Part shown: positions 49,169-60,586 of the stretch, one piece after another
Position numbering within the stretch: position 1 is the stretch's first letter
How the letters are laid out: each line of letters begins with the position of its first letter
Origin: Bathymodiolus brooksi
Lineage: Eukaryota > Mollusca > Bivalvia > Mytilida > Modiolidae
DNA length: 64,000 bases
Direction: 5' to 3'
Assembly (NCBI GenBank): GCA_963680875.1
Contig: OY804579.1
Location: 52,466,036-52,530,035 of the forward strand
The notes under the pieces: generated by a model
The model's database searches: none
Seen by the model: only the letters and a program-made list of their open reading frames with translations
What the model was told of the DNA's origin: nothing
Position numbers and translations under genes: made by a program

Positions 49169-50262
49169 TCCCTAAATGCTTACTTTTCCGAGTCCACCAC
49201 GCTTTTTTGTGGGATTCGTTTTGCTTAACAGGACTGTTGCACGAAGGTGACCCGGATCGAACATTGATCTCCCTCGATCCAATGGAGCACTACAATGTTA
49301 AATTATTAATTTTATTTTATTTTGTCAATACAAATGTTGAGGGAAAACAATTACTATTGTATTTGTTTAATGCTTTACAAAAAAGAGAGAATGCATTGTC
49401 CTATATAGTACGTGAAATCCAATTGTTTAGACATAGCTTAACAATATCATTCTGATATAAAATCGAAAATTTGAAATGATCGTGTTCTCTCCAATTAAGA
49501 CATTCTAGAAACTTGACTACTTGTTGTGTTGCATTATATATTTTCGGTCGTTCTTTATATGAAAGTGGGTTGGATTTTCAATATACAACAACTGTACTCA
49601 CAATATTAAGTTAATAAAACAAGCATAATTCTGCCACTTTTAGTAGAATGCATATACCAAGCCATGATAGTGAGCGTTCTTATATAATTTAGGTACTCTG
49701 GGATTTCAAAAATTGTGTCACAGATAATTTGTTTTGGGCTAAATTACTTTATTCTGGTTTGTTAAGGAAATCATACAAAAACTCTTCTTAAATCACTTCA
49801 TTGCAAAATTGAGCAATAGTTCAATACTCGGAGTCAAATTTCAATTCTGCCAGATTTTGAGTTTTCAGACATATATAATATATGTGTGTTAGAAGTATTG
49901 ATTTTCCCTCTTTCTACGATTTCTCTATTGGATTTAGGAACTGTTCTGACAGTGCTTTTTGGGGTTTTCAAGTTGTATATCTGTGAAAGTAGATTTTTCT
50001 GTATAATAGGTTTTAAGTGTTTTAGTAGTATTTGTGTGAAAGTCAACTGTATCATTATTTTAAGAGACAATTGGGAATTCCGAAATTAGAAGATACTGTT
50101 AGCTCTTAAGTGGTTACTACCATAAAGAGTTGAATAAAATAAGAAAACTTGTAATGTTCTGTTGACAACTGTGAGGACGATACTATAGCTTTTCTCGGGT
50201 TTATGAGAAGAAAGAGCTACATTTCTTACAAAATGCAATTCCCAGTGTAACACATAAAACAA
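49169..50262. other. intergenic, nothing recognised
   Basis: Several short open frames but no family signature or splice-bounded exon. Confidence 0.45.
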
Positions 50263-50575
50263 AAACGTAGATTTCTAACTTATTGTGCTCGACGCATTTC
50301 TGAAATAACGTTCATAAGGTACGCTCTAGTCAAAAGATTGGAAAGCCAAATAATTTATGTACAGAAACATCAACTTTAAATAAACGTTAGAGTATACCGA
50401 AGGGACAATTACAAATGTACAATCCAGAGAAACTTGTAACATAGACGAAGAAAAACAAAACAAAAGCACAACACAATATATGTTGGATACCACTATGCGC
50501 AAACAAAAACACAAATAACGTAAATAAGACATGAATCCCCCCGACAAACAACTGGAGGCAACTATGGGTTAGAAT
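50263..50575 (-). repeat. joined R1 and R3 repeats
   Basis: 50263-50358 is R1 (AAACGTAGATTTCTAACTT to AAGATTGGAAAGCCAAATAA) and runs directly into R3 (TACCGAAGGGACAATTACAA, CAATCCAGAGAAACTTGTAA, CAACAACTGGAGGCAA-like end). This suggests R1 and R3 are parts of one larger element. Confidence 0.6.
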
Positions 50576-50839
50576 TGTATTTTATTTTAGTCTTTCAAGA
50601 CACTATTCGTTGATTAATTATCTCAAATTAAGGTTGGTTGTGACAGTATGTAAATACTACCAGTTATAACACTAATATTGGCTCATGGGAGTCCTTTAAA
50701 GTTTATCCGTGTCTCGTCTCACTAATACGTGTTTATTTCAAAATCTTCGAAAGGTTTATTTTCTTTTGTGGAATTTTAGATACAAAAATAAAAAATGTCA
50801 GCATCGTGAGTTAGTATCAAATGAGCCAAATAGTATTGG

Positions 50840-50960
50840 TTTTTACTATTTCATGCTGCCCGTGTTTAGCGGAGAAACGGCAAATACTTGTTTTATAGTT
50901 TTTAATTCGACCCGGTCGTGGATCAATCCAACAATATTCAACACGCGAGGCGAACACATC
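50840..50960 (-). repeat. diverged type C tRNA-SINE fragment
   Basis: TTTAGCGGAGAAACGGCAAA, TTTTATAGTTTTTAATTCGA and GTCGTGGATCAATCC parallel the type C SINE at 52000-52203. Confidence 0.4.
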
Positions 50961-51339
50961 AAACGATCGAGTCGTCTGTCCAATATCAATATATAGACAA
51001 AATATTCGATTATCTGCATTTAGATAAAATCTGAATGCTTAAATCACTTCTTTTCGAAGGACAGATCCGACATTAATCGTCATTATAGTTTTATAGAACA
51101 ATGCTAGTAATATAGTATAACATTATACGTATGTGTTTGAAATCAAAATAAACCCATCTGTTTCTTAATAGGGTTTAGAGTTCTTATCTTTTTTTTAATT
51201 GTATATATAATCGTATATATCGAATTAACAGTGTAGTAATGAATAATACAGATAAATAATTTGATAGTGTATGATAAACAAGCTTAGAAGTAACATTAAC
51301 GATTTCTTACCGTTTAAATGAAAATTCAGAATTACCGAA

Positions 51340-51525
51340 CAGTGGCGGATCCCGGATTTCAAGTTAGGGGGGGGGGGCGCACTTAAAAAAATTCGCCGAG
51401 CGGAGGGAGGAGCGAAAATTTTGGGGTATTTCGTGTGAAAAATCACGATTTTACGCCAAAAAGATCATATTTTTTCTAATTTTAGGAGTGGCGCGCGCCA
51501 GGTGCGCCCCCTGGATCCGCCCCTG
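51340..51525. mobile_element. hAT MITE, inverted relative of 35549-35823
   Basis: Ends CAGTGGCGGATCCCGG and, reverse-complemented, CAGGGGCGGATCCAGG. Flanks CCGAA and CTGAA differ by one base. Shares the AATCACGATTTTACGCCAAA unit with the other copy. Confidence 0.8.
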
Positions 51526-51999
51526 CTGAAGGGGAGATAGATAAGATCTCTAATAAAAAAAAAAAATCACAATTTAAGTGAGTGTGTGATTGTTTTTTAA
51601 AGTCAAATGAGCATGTTTTTTCCCCATGGCGAAAACAAGTTACATTTGATGAAATGAAGGTGATTTCCGCCTTGTACTAGACCAACACGCTTAGTTGGAT
51701 TTTTATAGTGCTACCACACTGAAACAATATTTGTTCGCGGGTAGATACAATTTGAAGATGCCAGATAAGATCAAAGAGGAAAACTTAACTAAAGAACTCA
51801 AGAATGCGCTATTACTTAAAACCAGTGTTAATTGTTAATTTAGGAAATATGAATAATTATATTTATATACCACACATCATAATGATGACTGGATGTTCTT
51901 ATTTTATTTTAGAGAAAGTGATCCCGATACAACACGAGGTAAAACTAAACCAAAATCTGTACAACACAAGTAAAGTACAACACAGATAAAGTGCAACAC

Positions 52000-52203
52000 A
52001 TAGACATATCGCACCAATCGGACACATTATCCTGATTCCGAGCCAACCAATCTTTGCCTCTTTCTCCTTAATGCTGCGTTCTTAGCGGAGAAGCAACAAA
52101 TACCAATTTAATAGTCTTTGGTTTGATCCGATTGGAGTTCGAACCCACGATCTACCGCACTCGAAGCGAACACGCTAACAATTACACAACCGATGCGGTT
52201 AGC
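52000..52203 (-). mobile_element. type C tRNA-derived SINE (first duplication copy)
   Basis: On the minus strand: TTGTTAGCGTGTTCGCTTCG (A-box region), GATCGTGGGTTCGAACTCC (B-box GGTTCGAACTCC), then a non-tRNA body with GCTTCTCCGCTAAGAACGC. The head is clearer than in types A and B, but it is only tRNA-like: no intact acceptor stem was confirmed. Confidence 0.7.
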
Positions 52204-53476
52204 ATATAAAGCACAGCACAGATAAAGTACACGACTGATAAAGTGCAAATCATATAAAGCGCAACACAGATAAAGTACAAAACATATAAAGTGCAACACA
52301 GATAAAGTACAATACAGATAAAATACAACACAGATAAAGTACAAAATATTTAAAGTGCAACACAGATAAAGTACAATACAGATAAAGTACAACACAGATA
52401 AAGTAGAACACATATAAAGTAAAACACAGATAAAGTACAACGTAAATAAAGCACAACACAAATAAAGTACAACACAGATAAACTACAACACAGAAGTACA
52501 ACACAGACAAAGAACAGCACAACTAAAGTGCAACACAGATAAAGTACAACATAGATAAAGTACAACACAGATAAAGGACAACACAGATAAAGTACAACAC
52601 ATATATAGTACAACACTGATAAAGTACAACTCAAATAAAGTACAGCACAAATAAAGTACAACACAAAGGAAGTACCACATAGATAAAGTACAACACAGAT
52701 AAAGTATAAGACATATAAAGTACAACACCGATAAAGTACAACCGAAATAAAGTGGAACACAGATAAAGTACAGCACAGATAAAGCAAAACACAGATAAAG
52801 TCCAACATAAATAAAGTGTAACACAGATAAAGTACAACACAGATAAAGGACAACACAGATAAACTACAACACAGAAGTCCAACACAGACAAAGCACAACA
52901 CAGACAAAGCACAACACAGAAAAAGTACAGCACAAATAAAATGCAACACAGATAAAATACAACACAGATAAAGTACAACACAGAAGTACAACACAGACAA
53001 AGAACAACACAAAGCATAGCACAAATAAAGCACAACACAGATAAAATAAAACACATACATACAAAGTACAACACAGATAAGCAACACATATCAAGTACAA
53101 CGCATATAAAGTACAACACAGATAAGCCACACAGACCAAGTACAACGCATATGAAGTACAACACAGATAAATTACTGCACAGATAAAGTACAGCACAGAT
53201 AAAGTAAAACACAGATAAAGTAAAACACAGATAAAGTATAATACAGATCAAAGAGGAAAACTTAACTAAAGAACTCAAGAATGCGCTATTACTTAAAACC
53301 AGTGTTAATTGTTAATTTAGGAAATATGAATAATTATATTTATATACCACACATCATAATGATGACTGGATGTTCTTATTTTATTTTAGAGAAAGTGATC
53401 CCGATACAACACGAGGTAAAACTAAACCAAAATCTGTACAACACAAGTAAAGTACAACACAGATAAAGTGCAACAC

Positions 53477-53680
53477 ATAGACATATCGCACCAATCGGAC
53501 ACATTATCCTGATTCCGAGCCAACCAATCTTTGCCTCTTTCTCCTTAATGCTGCGTTCTTAGCGGAGAAGCAACAAATACCAATTTAATAGTCTTTGGTT
53601 TGATCCGATTGGAGTTCGAACCCACGATCTACCGCACTCGAAGCGAACACGCTAACAATTACACAACCGATGCGGTTAGC
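53477..53680 (-). mobile_element. type C tRNA-derived SINE (second duplication copy)
   Basis: Copy of 52000-52203 carried along by the 1477-base duplication; no difference noticed by eye, so the duplication appears recent. Confidence 0.7.
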
Positions 53681-54834
53681 ATATAAAGCACAGCACAGAT
53701 AAAGTACACGACTGATAAAGTGCAAATCATATAAAGTGCAACACCGATAAAGTACAATACAGATAAAATACAACGCAGATAAAGTACAAAATATTTAAAG
53801 TGCAACACAGATAAAGTACAATACAGATAAAGTACAACACAGATAAAGTAGAACACATATAAAGTAAAACACAGATAAAGTACAACGTAAATAAAGCACA
53901 ACACAAATAAAGTACAACACAGATAAACTACAACACAGAAGTACAACACAGACAAAGAACAGCACAACTAAAGTGCAACACAGATAAAGTACAACATAGA
54001 TAAAGTACAACACAGATAAAGGACAACACAGATAAAGTACAACACATATATAGTACAACACTGATAAAGTACAACTCAAATAAAGTACAGCACAAATAAA
54101 GTACAACACAAAGGAAGTACCACATAGATAAAGTACAACACAGATAAAGTATAAGAAATATAAAGTACAACACCGATAAAGTACAACCGAAAAAAAGTGG
54201 AACACAGATAAAGTACAGCACAGATAAAGCAAAACACAGATAAAGTCCAACATAAATAAAGTGTAACACAGATGAAGTACAACACAGATAAAGGACAACA
54301 CAGATAAACTACAACACAGAAGTCCAACACAGACAAAGCACAACACAGACAAAGCACAACACAGAAAAAGTACAGCACAAATAAAATGCAACACAGATAA
54401 AATACAACACAGATAAAGTACAACACAGAAGTACAACACAGACAAAGAACAACACAAAGCATAGCACAAATAAAGCACAACACAGATAAAATAAAACACA
54501 TACATACAAAGTACAACACAGATAAGCAACACATATCAAGTACAACGCATATAAAGTACAACACAGATAAGCCACACAGACCAAGTACAACGCATATGAA
54601 GTACAACACAGATAAATTACTGCACAGATAAAGTACAGCACAGATAAAGTAAAACACAGATAAAGTAAAACACAGATAAAGTAAAACACAGATAAAGTAT
54701 AATACAGATAAAGTACAGCACAGATAAAGTACAACATAAATAAAGTACAACATAAATAAAGTGCAACACAGATAAAGTAAAACACATATTAAGTATGAAA
54801 CAGATCAAGTACAACACAGATAAAGTACAACAAA

Positions 54835-55510
54835 AGACACCATAGTCTAGATCATGTACAACATGATGTTGAAATTAAACAACAACAAGCCACAGTCATG
54901 AAATGCTAATAAAAGTACTTTACACGGTTTTCAGTATTATCAATATCATTTTGATCTGACATTCCGTTGGGTCATGTTTTTCAATTTGACATTTAGTATG
55001 GCCACCTTGGGAAATTAGACTTCTGTGAAGATGTAATTAGACAAGATTAATTATCCCGGTCTATACGTGTCCCAGAAAGCAAAGTTTAAGACAAAATAAA
55101 AATAGACATCAAATTTTTGTCTGCAATGTTTAAAGAAATCTATGGTTTATTGTCATTATGAAGGAACATTCTTGTCTTAAATGTGATATATGAACATAAA
55201 ATGTTTGCTAATATTTCCTAATTGATTATAATTTCTTGTAATTAGTGGTATCATCCGATGTATCAAACCTTGCATAAAAAATGGTCATAATTTTCTTTTC
55301 TGTGTCCGAAATTTGTTCCTTATCTGGAATATTGAGTGGGAACTTTACAGAATTAATACATCATATTGAAAACAACGATATATTACTTTCGCATCTGTGA
55401 AGCAAATATGTTCAAGCTCCCACTAGTGTCAAGTTGGTATGATTATGTCTAAGGATTTTACTAATGGTTATTAATTTCCGGAATCTTAAGTCTTCGTGTA
55501 CTTTTGCAAT
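54835..55510. other. intergenic, nothing recognised
   Basis: AT-rich unique-looking sequence. Confidence 0.5.
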
Positions 55511-55830
55511 GAAAACGTATATATCAAAATTAGGACACATGACGCGTTTCTGGAATAACGTTCATCGGGTACGCTGAAAGCCAAAATATTGGAAAGCCAA
55601 ATTATTTAAAATATCATCAAGATAGTCAAAGACTCTTGTAAGAAGAGCTTGAAGATACCAAAGGGGCAATCAGAATCCGTATATCGAAGAAGAACAGACA
55701 ACACAATGGCCAAAAGAAAAAGTACAAAAGGACAAACAACGATCTACAAAACATACATATAGAACTAAAAATCGAGTAACACGAACTCCACTAAAAACCG
55801 GAGGTGAACTGTCACTTGAGTGATTGTTTC
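55511..55830. repeat. R1 (minus) beside R2 (plus)
   Basis: 55511-55607: GACGCGTTTCTGGAATAACG and ATTGGAAAGCCAAATTATTT. 55646-55830: GCTTGAAGATACCAAAGGGG through ACTAAAAACCGGAGGTGAAC. Confidence 0.7.
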
Positions 55831-56520
55831 TGCAGTTACAAAACAGTACCTACAATACACGACTACTTTGAGTATATTGTATAAAAGAAGGTGGACTGTC
55901 AGCAAAACAATTGTTTCATTTAGGCATGAATAACGAAACAAACCCGAAGGAAATTATGTACTAATGTTTGGTGAAATTATAATCCTTTTATTTCGAACAT
56001 TTTGTTATGCATTACAATTCTGTCTAAATTAAAAAGATTTAAAAGTTATTCTTGACACATATAACAAATGCAACCTCAATTATTTTTGATATAATATTTT
56101 ACGCCAAAAGTGCGACACCTCCTTCACAAAAAAAGTCCAGTCAAATGCTGTGACGACATCCGATTCTTCATATGGTAATAAACAAGCCTGAAAAGTGTTG
56201 AGGAATCCCCATTTAAAATACAACCATATGCCACCAACGGACAGGATGAGACCAATATGTCTAGCCCATATGGTGGGAGGAGACATTACTATATATCATA
56301 GAATAATACAGAGTCTAACAGTCTAAAGAGATTGTCAGGAAAATAGTTGATCCAAGCATAAGAAAACATAAAAAATAAAAAATACGAAAATCACAGAACT
56401 AAAATACTGATAACGCGAAACTCCACAAAAACGAGAATGAGACAATGTCTCCTATGGAATGGAATGGTAGGTATCACATGCCTTATATATAGAGCCCAGT
56501 GTTATTCCTTGCAATGCTAC
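55831..56520. other. intergenic with one unexplained open frame
   Basis: 56080-56286 minus encodes a 68-residue frame with WARHIGLILSVGGIWLYFKW and an aromatic-rich end. No splice signals or family could be assigned. The rest is unremarkable. Confidence 0.35.
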
Positions 56521-56798
56521 ATGGGCCCGGGTGGCTCAATGAGTTAGGTAGTTGGATTATCTAACAACTCATACAAGTCTATCACAATACGGCGTGGGTT
56601 CGCGCCCGGCTTTGTAAATTACAAAAAGGGTGCACTCGACTCGCCGCCGCAAGGGATAAAGTTTACCAGTTGCTTGCCCATGGTCGGTGGTTCTCTCAGG
56701 GTACTCCGGCTTCTTCCACCACTAAAACTGGTCGCCATGATATAGCTGAAATATTGCTGAAAGTGGCGTTAAGCACAATAAATCAAATCAAATCAACC
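56521..56798 (+). mobile_element. full-length type A SINE
   Basis: GTGGCTCAATGAGTTAGGTA head, GGGTTCGCGCCC B-box, TACAAAAAGGGTGCACTCGA spacer, CTTCCACCACTAAAACTGG domain, GCTGAAAGTGGCGTTAAGC, and a repeated AAATC tail. TSD not resolved. Confidence 0.9.
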
Positions 56799-57081
56799 AA
56801 TTAGAATTTGGAACTGTTCTGTCGATATGCTGAAAAATGGAAAAAAGCATCATTAATCTATAAAACGTCGCTGTTTTAGTTTCATTTCAAACAATTGTCC
56901 ATTGTATTTAATATAAATTAGGCTGTATTGTTTTGAATATGTTAACTACATCTCTACCTCTCTAGTCCTCCACCGTCAATCAGTGAATTGTACATTGCCA
57001 GAAACGCGATTCGCTAGTTAAACTCTATTTACAACAATAATATCTCCAGTTCGTACTTCTAGTATAATCACAGTATGTTGC

Positions 57082-57390
57082 AAGAGAAAGTAAAATTTGT
57101 TTATCATGTAATATGGTAATATGAATGTTTTAGAGTATGAATATCACTTTGTTTTAATGTGTCCAGCATATAGATCTATAAGAACCACAAATTTCATAAG
57201 CTATTACAAGCATCTAGTGATTCTCTCACCATTAAACTTTGTAGATATTTAAATGCAGCATGGAAATTGAGGTTATACATTGTACATTGTAATTTGTCAT
57301 ATTGTTCTCTATCAGTGTCATTTATTATGTCATATACTATAATGTTTGCCATATCATGTATATTCTTTATACAATAAAGTGTTAAAAAAT
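57082..57390 (+). pseudogene. LINE C-terminal fragment of a second family
   Basis: Plus-strand frames read KICLSCN (CxxC), then LEYEYHFVLMCPAYRSIR (H..L.CP.Y of the terminal zinc motif), and after a shift near 57210 SSDSLTIKLCRYLNAAWKLR. This order is typical of the C-terminus of many invertebrate non-LTR retrotransposons. At least one stop and one or two frameshifts break it. An ATACAATAAAGTG stretch near 57370 may be the 3' end. Confidence 0.6.
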
Positions 57391-57654
57391 CACAGACAGT
57401 ACTATGTTCAACTTTATCATATACTTAGTACTAAATAAAGGAAATTTGGATATATAATACTGAAAGAACATTACGACTGTATGTGTCTGCCGTGACTGAT
57501 ATCGATATCATCACCCCTTTATCATACCTCTTAAAATGATATTGATCACGTGACTAAAGGTTCATAATACAGAACAAGACTTTCTCATGTCTAAGTATAT
57601 GTATGATAAACATAATATGATATGGCTCTTTCTGTATCACATCCCGTATCAACT

Positions 57655-57710
57655 CTCGACCAATATCATCCCTCGAGCTAAAGCTCTCGGGATGATATTG
57701 GTGTCTCGGG
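57655..57710. repeat. short perfect-type palindrome
   Basis: ACCAATATCATCCCTCGAGC faces GCTCTCGGGATGATATTGGT around a 4-base loop. Confidence 0.75.
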
Positions 57711-57791
57711 TTGATTGTGTTTTAAAAAAATGTCAGTATCTCAACAAAAATTATTTAATTATGAATACAAAATAGCGATAAAATAATTAAA

Positions 57792-57917
57792 GATGTTTTT
57801 TAAAACTCGAGGACTTTTCTCAGTCATCTCTCATCGAAGGGCGAACATCTCTCATCTCAGGGCTTCGCCCTTCGATGAGAGATGACTGAGAAAAATCCTC
57901 TCGTTTTAAAAAAAATC
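57792..57917. repeat. palindromic MITE, ~53-base arms
   Basis: TTTTCTCAGTCATCTCTCAT and CGAAGGGCGAA face their complements after a short loop near 57850. The arms carry few mismatches. Confidence 0.8.
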
Positions 57918-57974
57918 GTTAATCACTTAATAGCAACATATCCTGGTACCTTATATATTAATTCTTAAGCATTT

Positions 57975-58150
57975 TAAATAAATGTTAGAGAAAACCGAAG
58001 GGATAATCAGGAATGGACAATCAATCTAGAGACACAGGCAACATTTGGCACAAAACACTGACCAAAGATGAGCAAAACAATAAACACAACTCAGAAACAG
58101 ATGAGCAACACGAATCCTACAAAAAAAAAATATCCGGTGGTGAACTCGGG
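57975..58150 (-). repeat. R3-related repeat
   Basis: ATGTTAGAGAAAACCGAAGG, GGACAATCAATCTAGAGAC and GAGCAACACGAATCC; intermediate between R3 and R2. Confidence 0.5.
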
Positions 58151-58197
58151 AATAATTCAAGTTGTACAACCTGAATGATTTTGTGTGTACAAGAACA

Positions 58198-58301
58198 TTT
58201 GGTCACGGTATATAATACACTAATCAACTAAGGATGACACTATTACCCTTTGGTCACGGTATATAATACACTAATCAACTAAGGGTGACACTATTACCCT
58301 T
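58198..58301. repeat. 52-bp tandem duplication
   Basis: TTTGGTCACGGTATATAATA to GACACTATTACCC twice with one base difference. Confidence 0.9.
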
Positions 58302-58469
58302 TGGTATCTTCAAACTCTTCTTACAATAGTAGCCGTTTTGATAGATATAAATTTGCTGAGTTCGCAGTCTATTAGTATTCAAATATGAATCAAAAATCAT
58401 GAACATCAATACCAATATTAATTAAGAGAATTGATTATGAATTTCTATATTTTAACTTCTTCAATTTAG

Positions 58470-58604
58470 CTCTAACCCACAGAATTGTCCGTGATATAGA
58501 TTTACCTAAGATTGAAGGACAGATGCTATATAGTGGGTTTCACGACTGTCTTAAACGAGCAGAAATAGTGTACAAAAGACATGAACCTCTTAGTAATTCC
58601 ACAG
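58470..58604 (+). CDS. candidate internal exon, protein family not identified
   Basis: A 135-base segment lies between a pyrimidine-rich acceptor (CTTCTTCAATTTAG) and a plausible donor (ACAG/GTTATG). It reads 44 codons: LTHRIVRDIDLPKIEGQM, then LYSGFHDCLKRAEIVYKRH, then EPLSNST. Length divisible by three and equal start and end phase make it a symmetric exon. Composition is protein-like, free of repeats and unlike the transposon ORFs here. I do not recognise the family. No neighbouring exon was found, so it could be an isolated exon of a gene with long introns, an old retrogene piece, or chance. Confidence 0.4.
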
Positions 58605-58734
58605 GTTATGACGTCCATATGATTCTGTTTGATTTTATGTTTTACTTGTATTGTATTTTGTACTGTTATCTCACATTAGTATTAAATGTTGAACATGGTA
58701 GATGTTTTTTTAGACTACAAGTTAAAAGTAGTAA

Positions 58735-58980
58735 GAAGAGTGAGTTTGATGATACCAAAGGGGCAATCAGAATTCGTATACCGAAGAAGAACAGACAACA
58801 CAATGGCCAAAAGAAAAAGTACAAAAGGACAAACAACAATCAACAAAACATATACATGTATATAAAATTAAAGATCGAGTAACACGAACCCCACTAAAAA
58901 CCGGGGGCGAACTCGGGTGCTTCGGAAGGGTAAGCAGTTCCTGCTCCACTAGTGACACCCGTCGTGTTAATCTAGTTACA
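58735..58980 (+). repeat. dispersed repeat R2, long copy
   Basis: GAGTTTGATGATACCAAAGG through GAACTCGGGTGCTTCGGAAG to TGACACCCGTCGTGTTAATC. Confidence 0.8.
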
Positions 58981-59631
58981 AACCTGATGATAAGTCATGA
59001 ACGAGGAAAGGACCGAGAGGTGCTTACGACAAGTGGAACATATCAGTGGTCATCTAAATATGATCTAAGTGGACAAGAAAGAGAAAGTTGCAGTAAGGGC
59101 TACAACAATTACTTCGTTTTTCATCTCTTCTGAAATATAACAGGAGGGTATTTATTTGGATTCTTTAAGATTGCTCACAATAAAACAAACACAACCAGTT
59201 TAAATCCAACGCTTTAAAACACTTATTTAATTAAAACCAATGTCTACAAATGAACATTTCCAACATTTCCCACTGAATCGAAAGTAAATATTTATTTATC
59301 TTTCTACTCTGATATTTAACAAATAAAACAAAATGGCGTGGTGAATTAAAAATCTCTCTAGAGAGTATGTATACAATTGTTGTTCATCGATTTGGTAGAT
59401 TTTCCCTATATATTTCATGCAATAATGGAATAATAATTATCGTCTAAATATTTTTTTAAAAGTTTAATGCGTTTCAGAATTAATTGACTCACACTGAAAT
59501 TGACATACAATTTTCAACAGTTGTCATACAGGCATGAAAAAGTTATGTCGCAACCATTTTAAACAGTGAAATAAAACATTCAGTCTTACAATGGGTGTTA
59601 TACTGTCTATTGTATAACAATAAAAGGGTAG
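58981..59631. other. intergenic, nothing recognised
   Basis: AT-rich sequence with no recognised element. Confidence 0.5.
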
Positions 59632-59719
59632 ATATCTAATTTAGTACGCACGGAACGTTTCTGGAATGACCGTCTAACAAATACGATCATAGTACAGAAA
59701 TGGAAAGACAAATAATTCA
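59632..59719 (-). repeat. dispersed repeat R1
   Basis: ATATCTAATTTAGTACGCAC, GTTTCTGGAATGACCGT and GGAAAGACAAATAATTCAT. Confidence 0.55.
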
Positions 59720-60100
59720 TATGTCTTTTCGAGCAACTTAAGGGGGTGCCATACACTACAGGGAGATAACTCTTTAAAATCAGTTGAACGTTTTGATCAT
59801 ATGATGTTTGTATGCAGATTTCAAGCATCTCGGTGATCAAAACCACAGAGAGAAAAGCTGCTATGTGGCTAGTGAATTTATAGCTGCGGAACCGTAGCCC
59901 TTATGGTCCTTGGCCAGTTTTCTGATATTTGCGGACCATAGGGCTACGGATTTCACCCCATCAAAAACTTTCGAAACTGCGCGGTGAAAATCTTGCGCCG
60001 CTTTTTTGCAAATTTTTGTCATGAAATCGGGTGCGAGAACGATCAAACATATATATTTCGTTTCGTTAAATATTTATCTACATTCTCCCATACTTACTTA

Positions 60101-60586
60101 CCTGTTAATATTCATTTCCAGCTCATTATCATAACAAATGTCTCGATATTAACTAATCCCGCCTACTTCGTTCCGCCATCTTGTCATTGTGGTATTCTCG
60201 CTTTGAGGTCACATGACTTTTGAGAGATCACTCTAAGAGAAAAACACGTGTTCGGTTTGTTTACGTTTTACCGGAGGTATTGCACGGCGATTTTTTATCT
60301 GAAATAAAATATTTAGTCAAGCTAGAGTGAAATATTTTACAAATATTAACCAGAAATGTTATTTTCTTCTATAGTTATTCCAATTGAGGTGAATTCTCAT
60401 TCAACATTTTCAAGTTTTTCATGTAAACAAACCGAACACATGTTTTGCTGTTAAAGTGATCTCTCAAAAGTCACGTGACCTGAAAGCGAGAATACCACAA
60501 TGACAAGATGGCGGAACGAAGTAGGCGTGATTAGTTAATATCGAGACAGTTGTTATGATAATGAGCTAGAAATGAATATTAACAGG
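60101..60586. mobile_element. foldback element, ~165-base arms
   Basis: CCTGTTAATATTCATTTCC at the left end faces GAAATGAATATTAACAGG at the right. Arms also share CTACTTCGTTCCGCCATCTT, CATTGTGGTATTCTCGCTTT and TGTTCGGTTTGTTT. The loop is about 60265-60421. The TSD is unclear because the left end abuts the outer arm. Confidence 0.85.

Larger units (their letters stand above)
51769..54830. repeat. 1477-bp direct duplication built on a 16-bp minisatellite
   Basis: Unit 1 (51769-53245) and unit 2 (53246 to about 54700) are almost identical in order and variants; unit 2 lacks 32 bases, exactly two minisatellite units, near 53735. Most of each unit is ACAACACAGATAAAGT with many point variants and shortened units. 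Because 16 is not a multiple of three and the complement lacks stops, all three minus frames stay open for up to 245 codons; these Cys/Leu/Tyr-rich frames are artefacts. Each unit starts with about 190 bases of unique sequence and contains a type C SINE. Confidence 0.95.

Noticed and set aside
52000..52203. A functional tRNA gene
   Set aside because: The B box is good, but the body continues into SINE sequence, no acceptor stem was confirmed, and the segment is duplicated within a satellite.
52350..54785. Minus-strand Cys/Leu/Tyr-rich ORFs of 110-245 codons
   Set aside because: They are translations of the 16-bp minisatellite, open in all three frames at once because the unit lacks stops on that strand. 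No start context, splice sites or family similarity.
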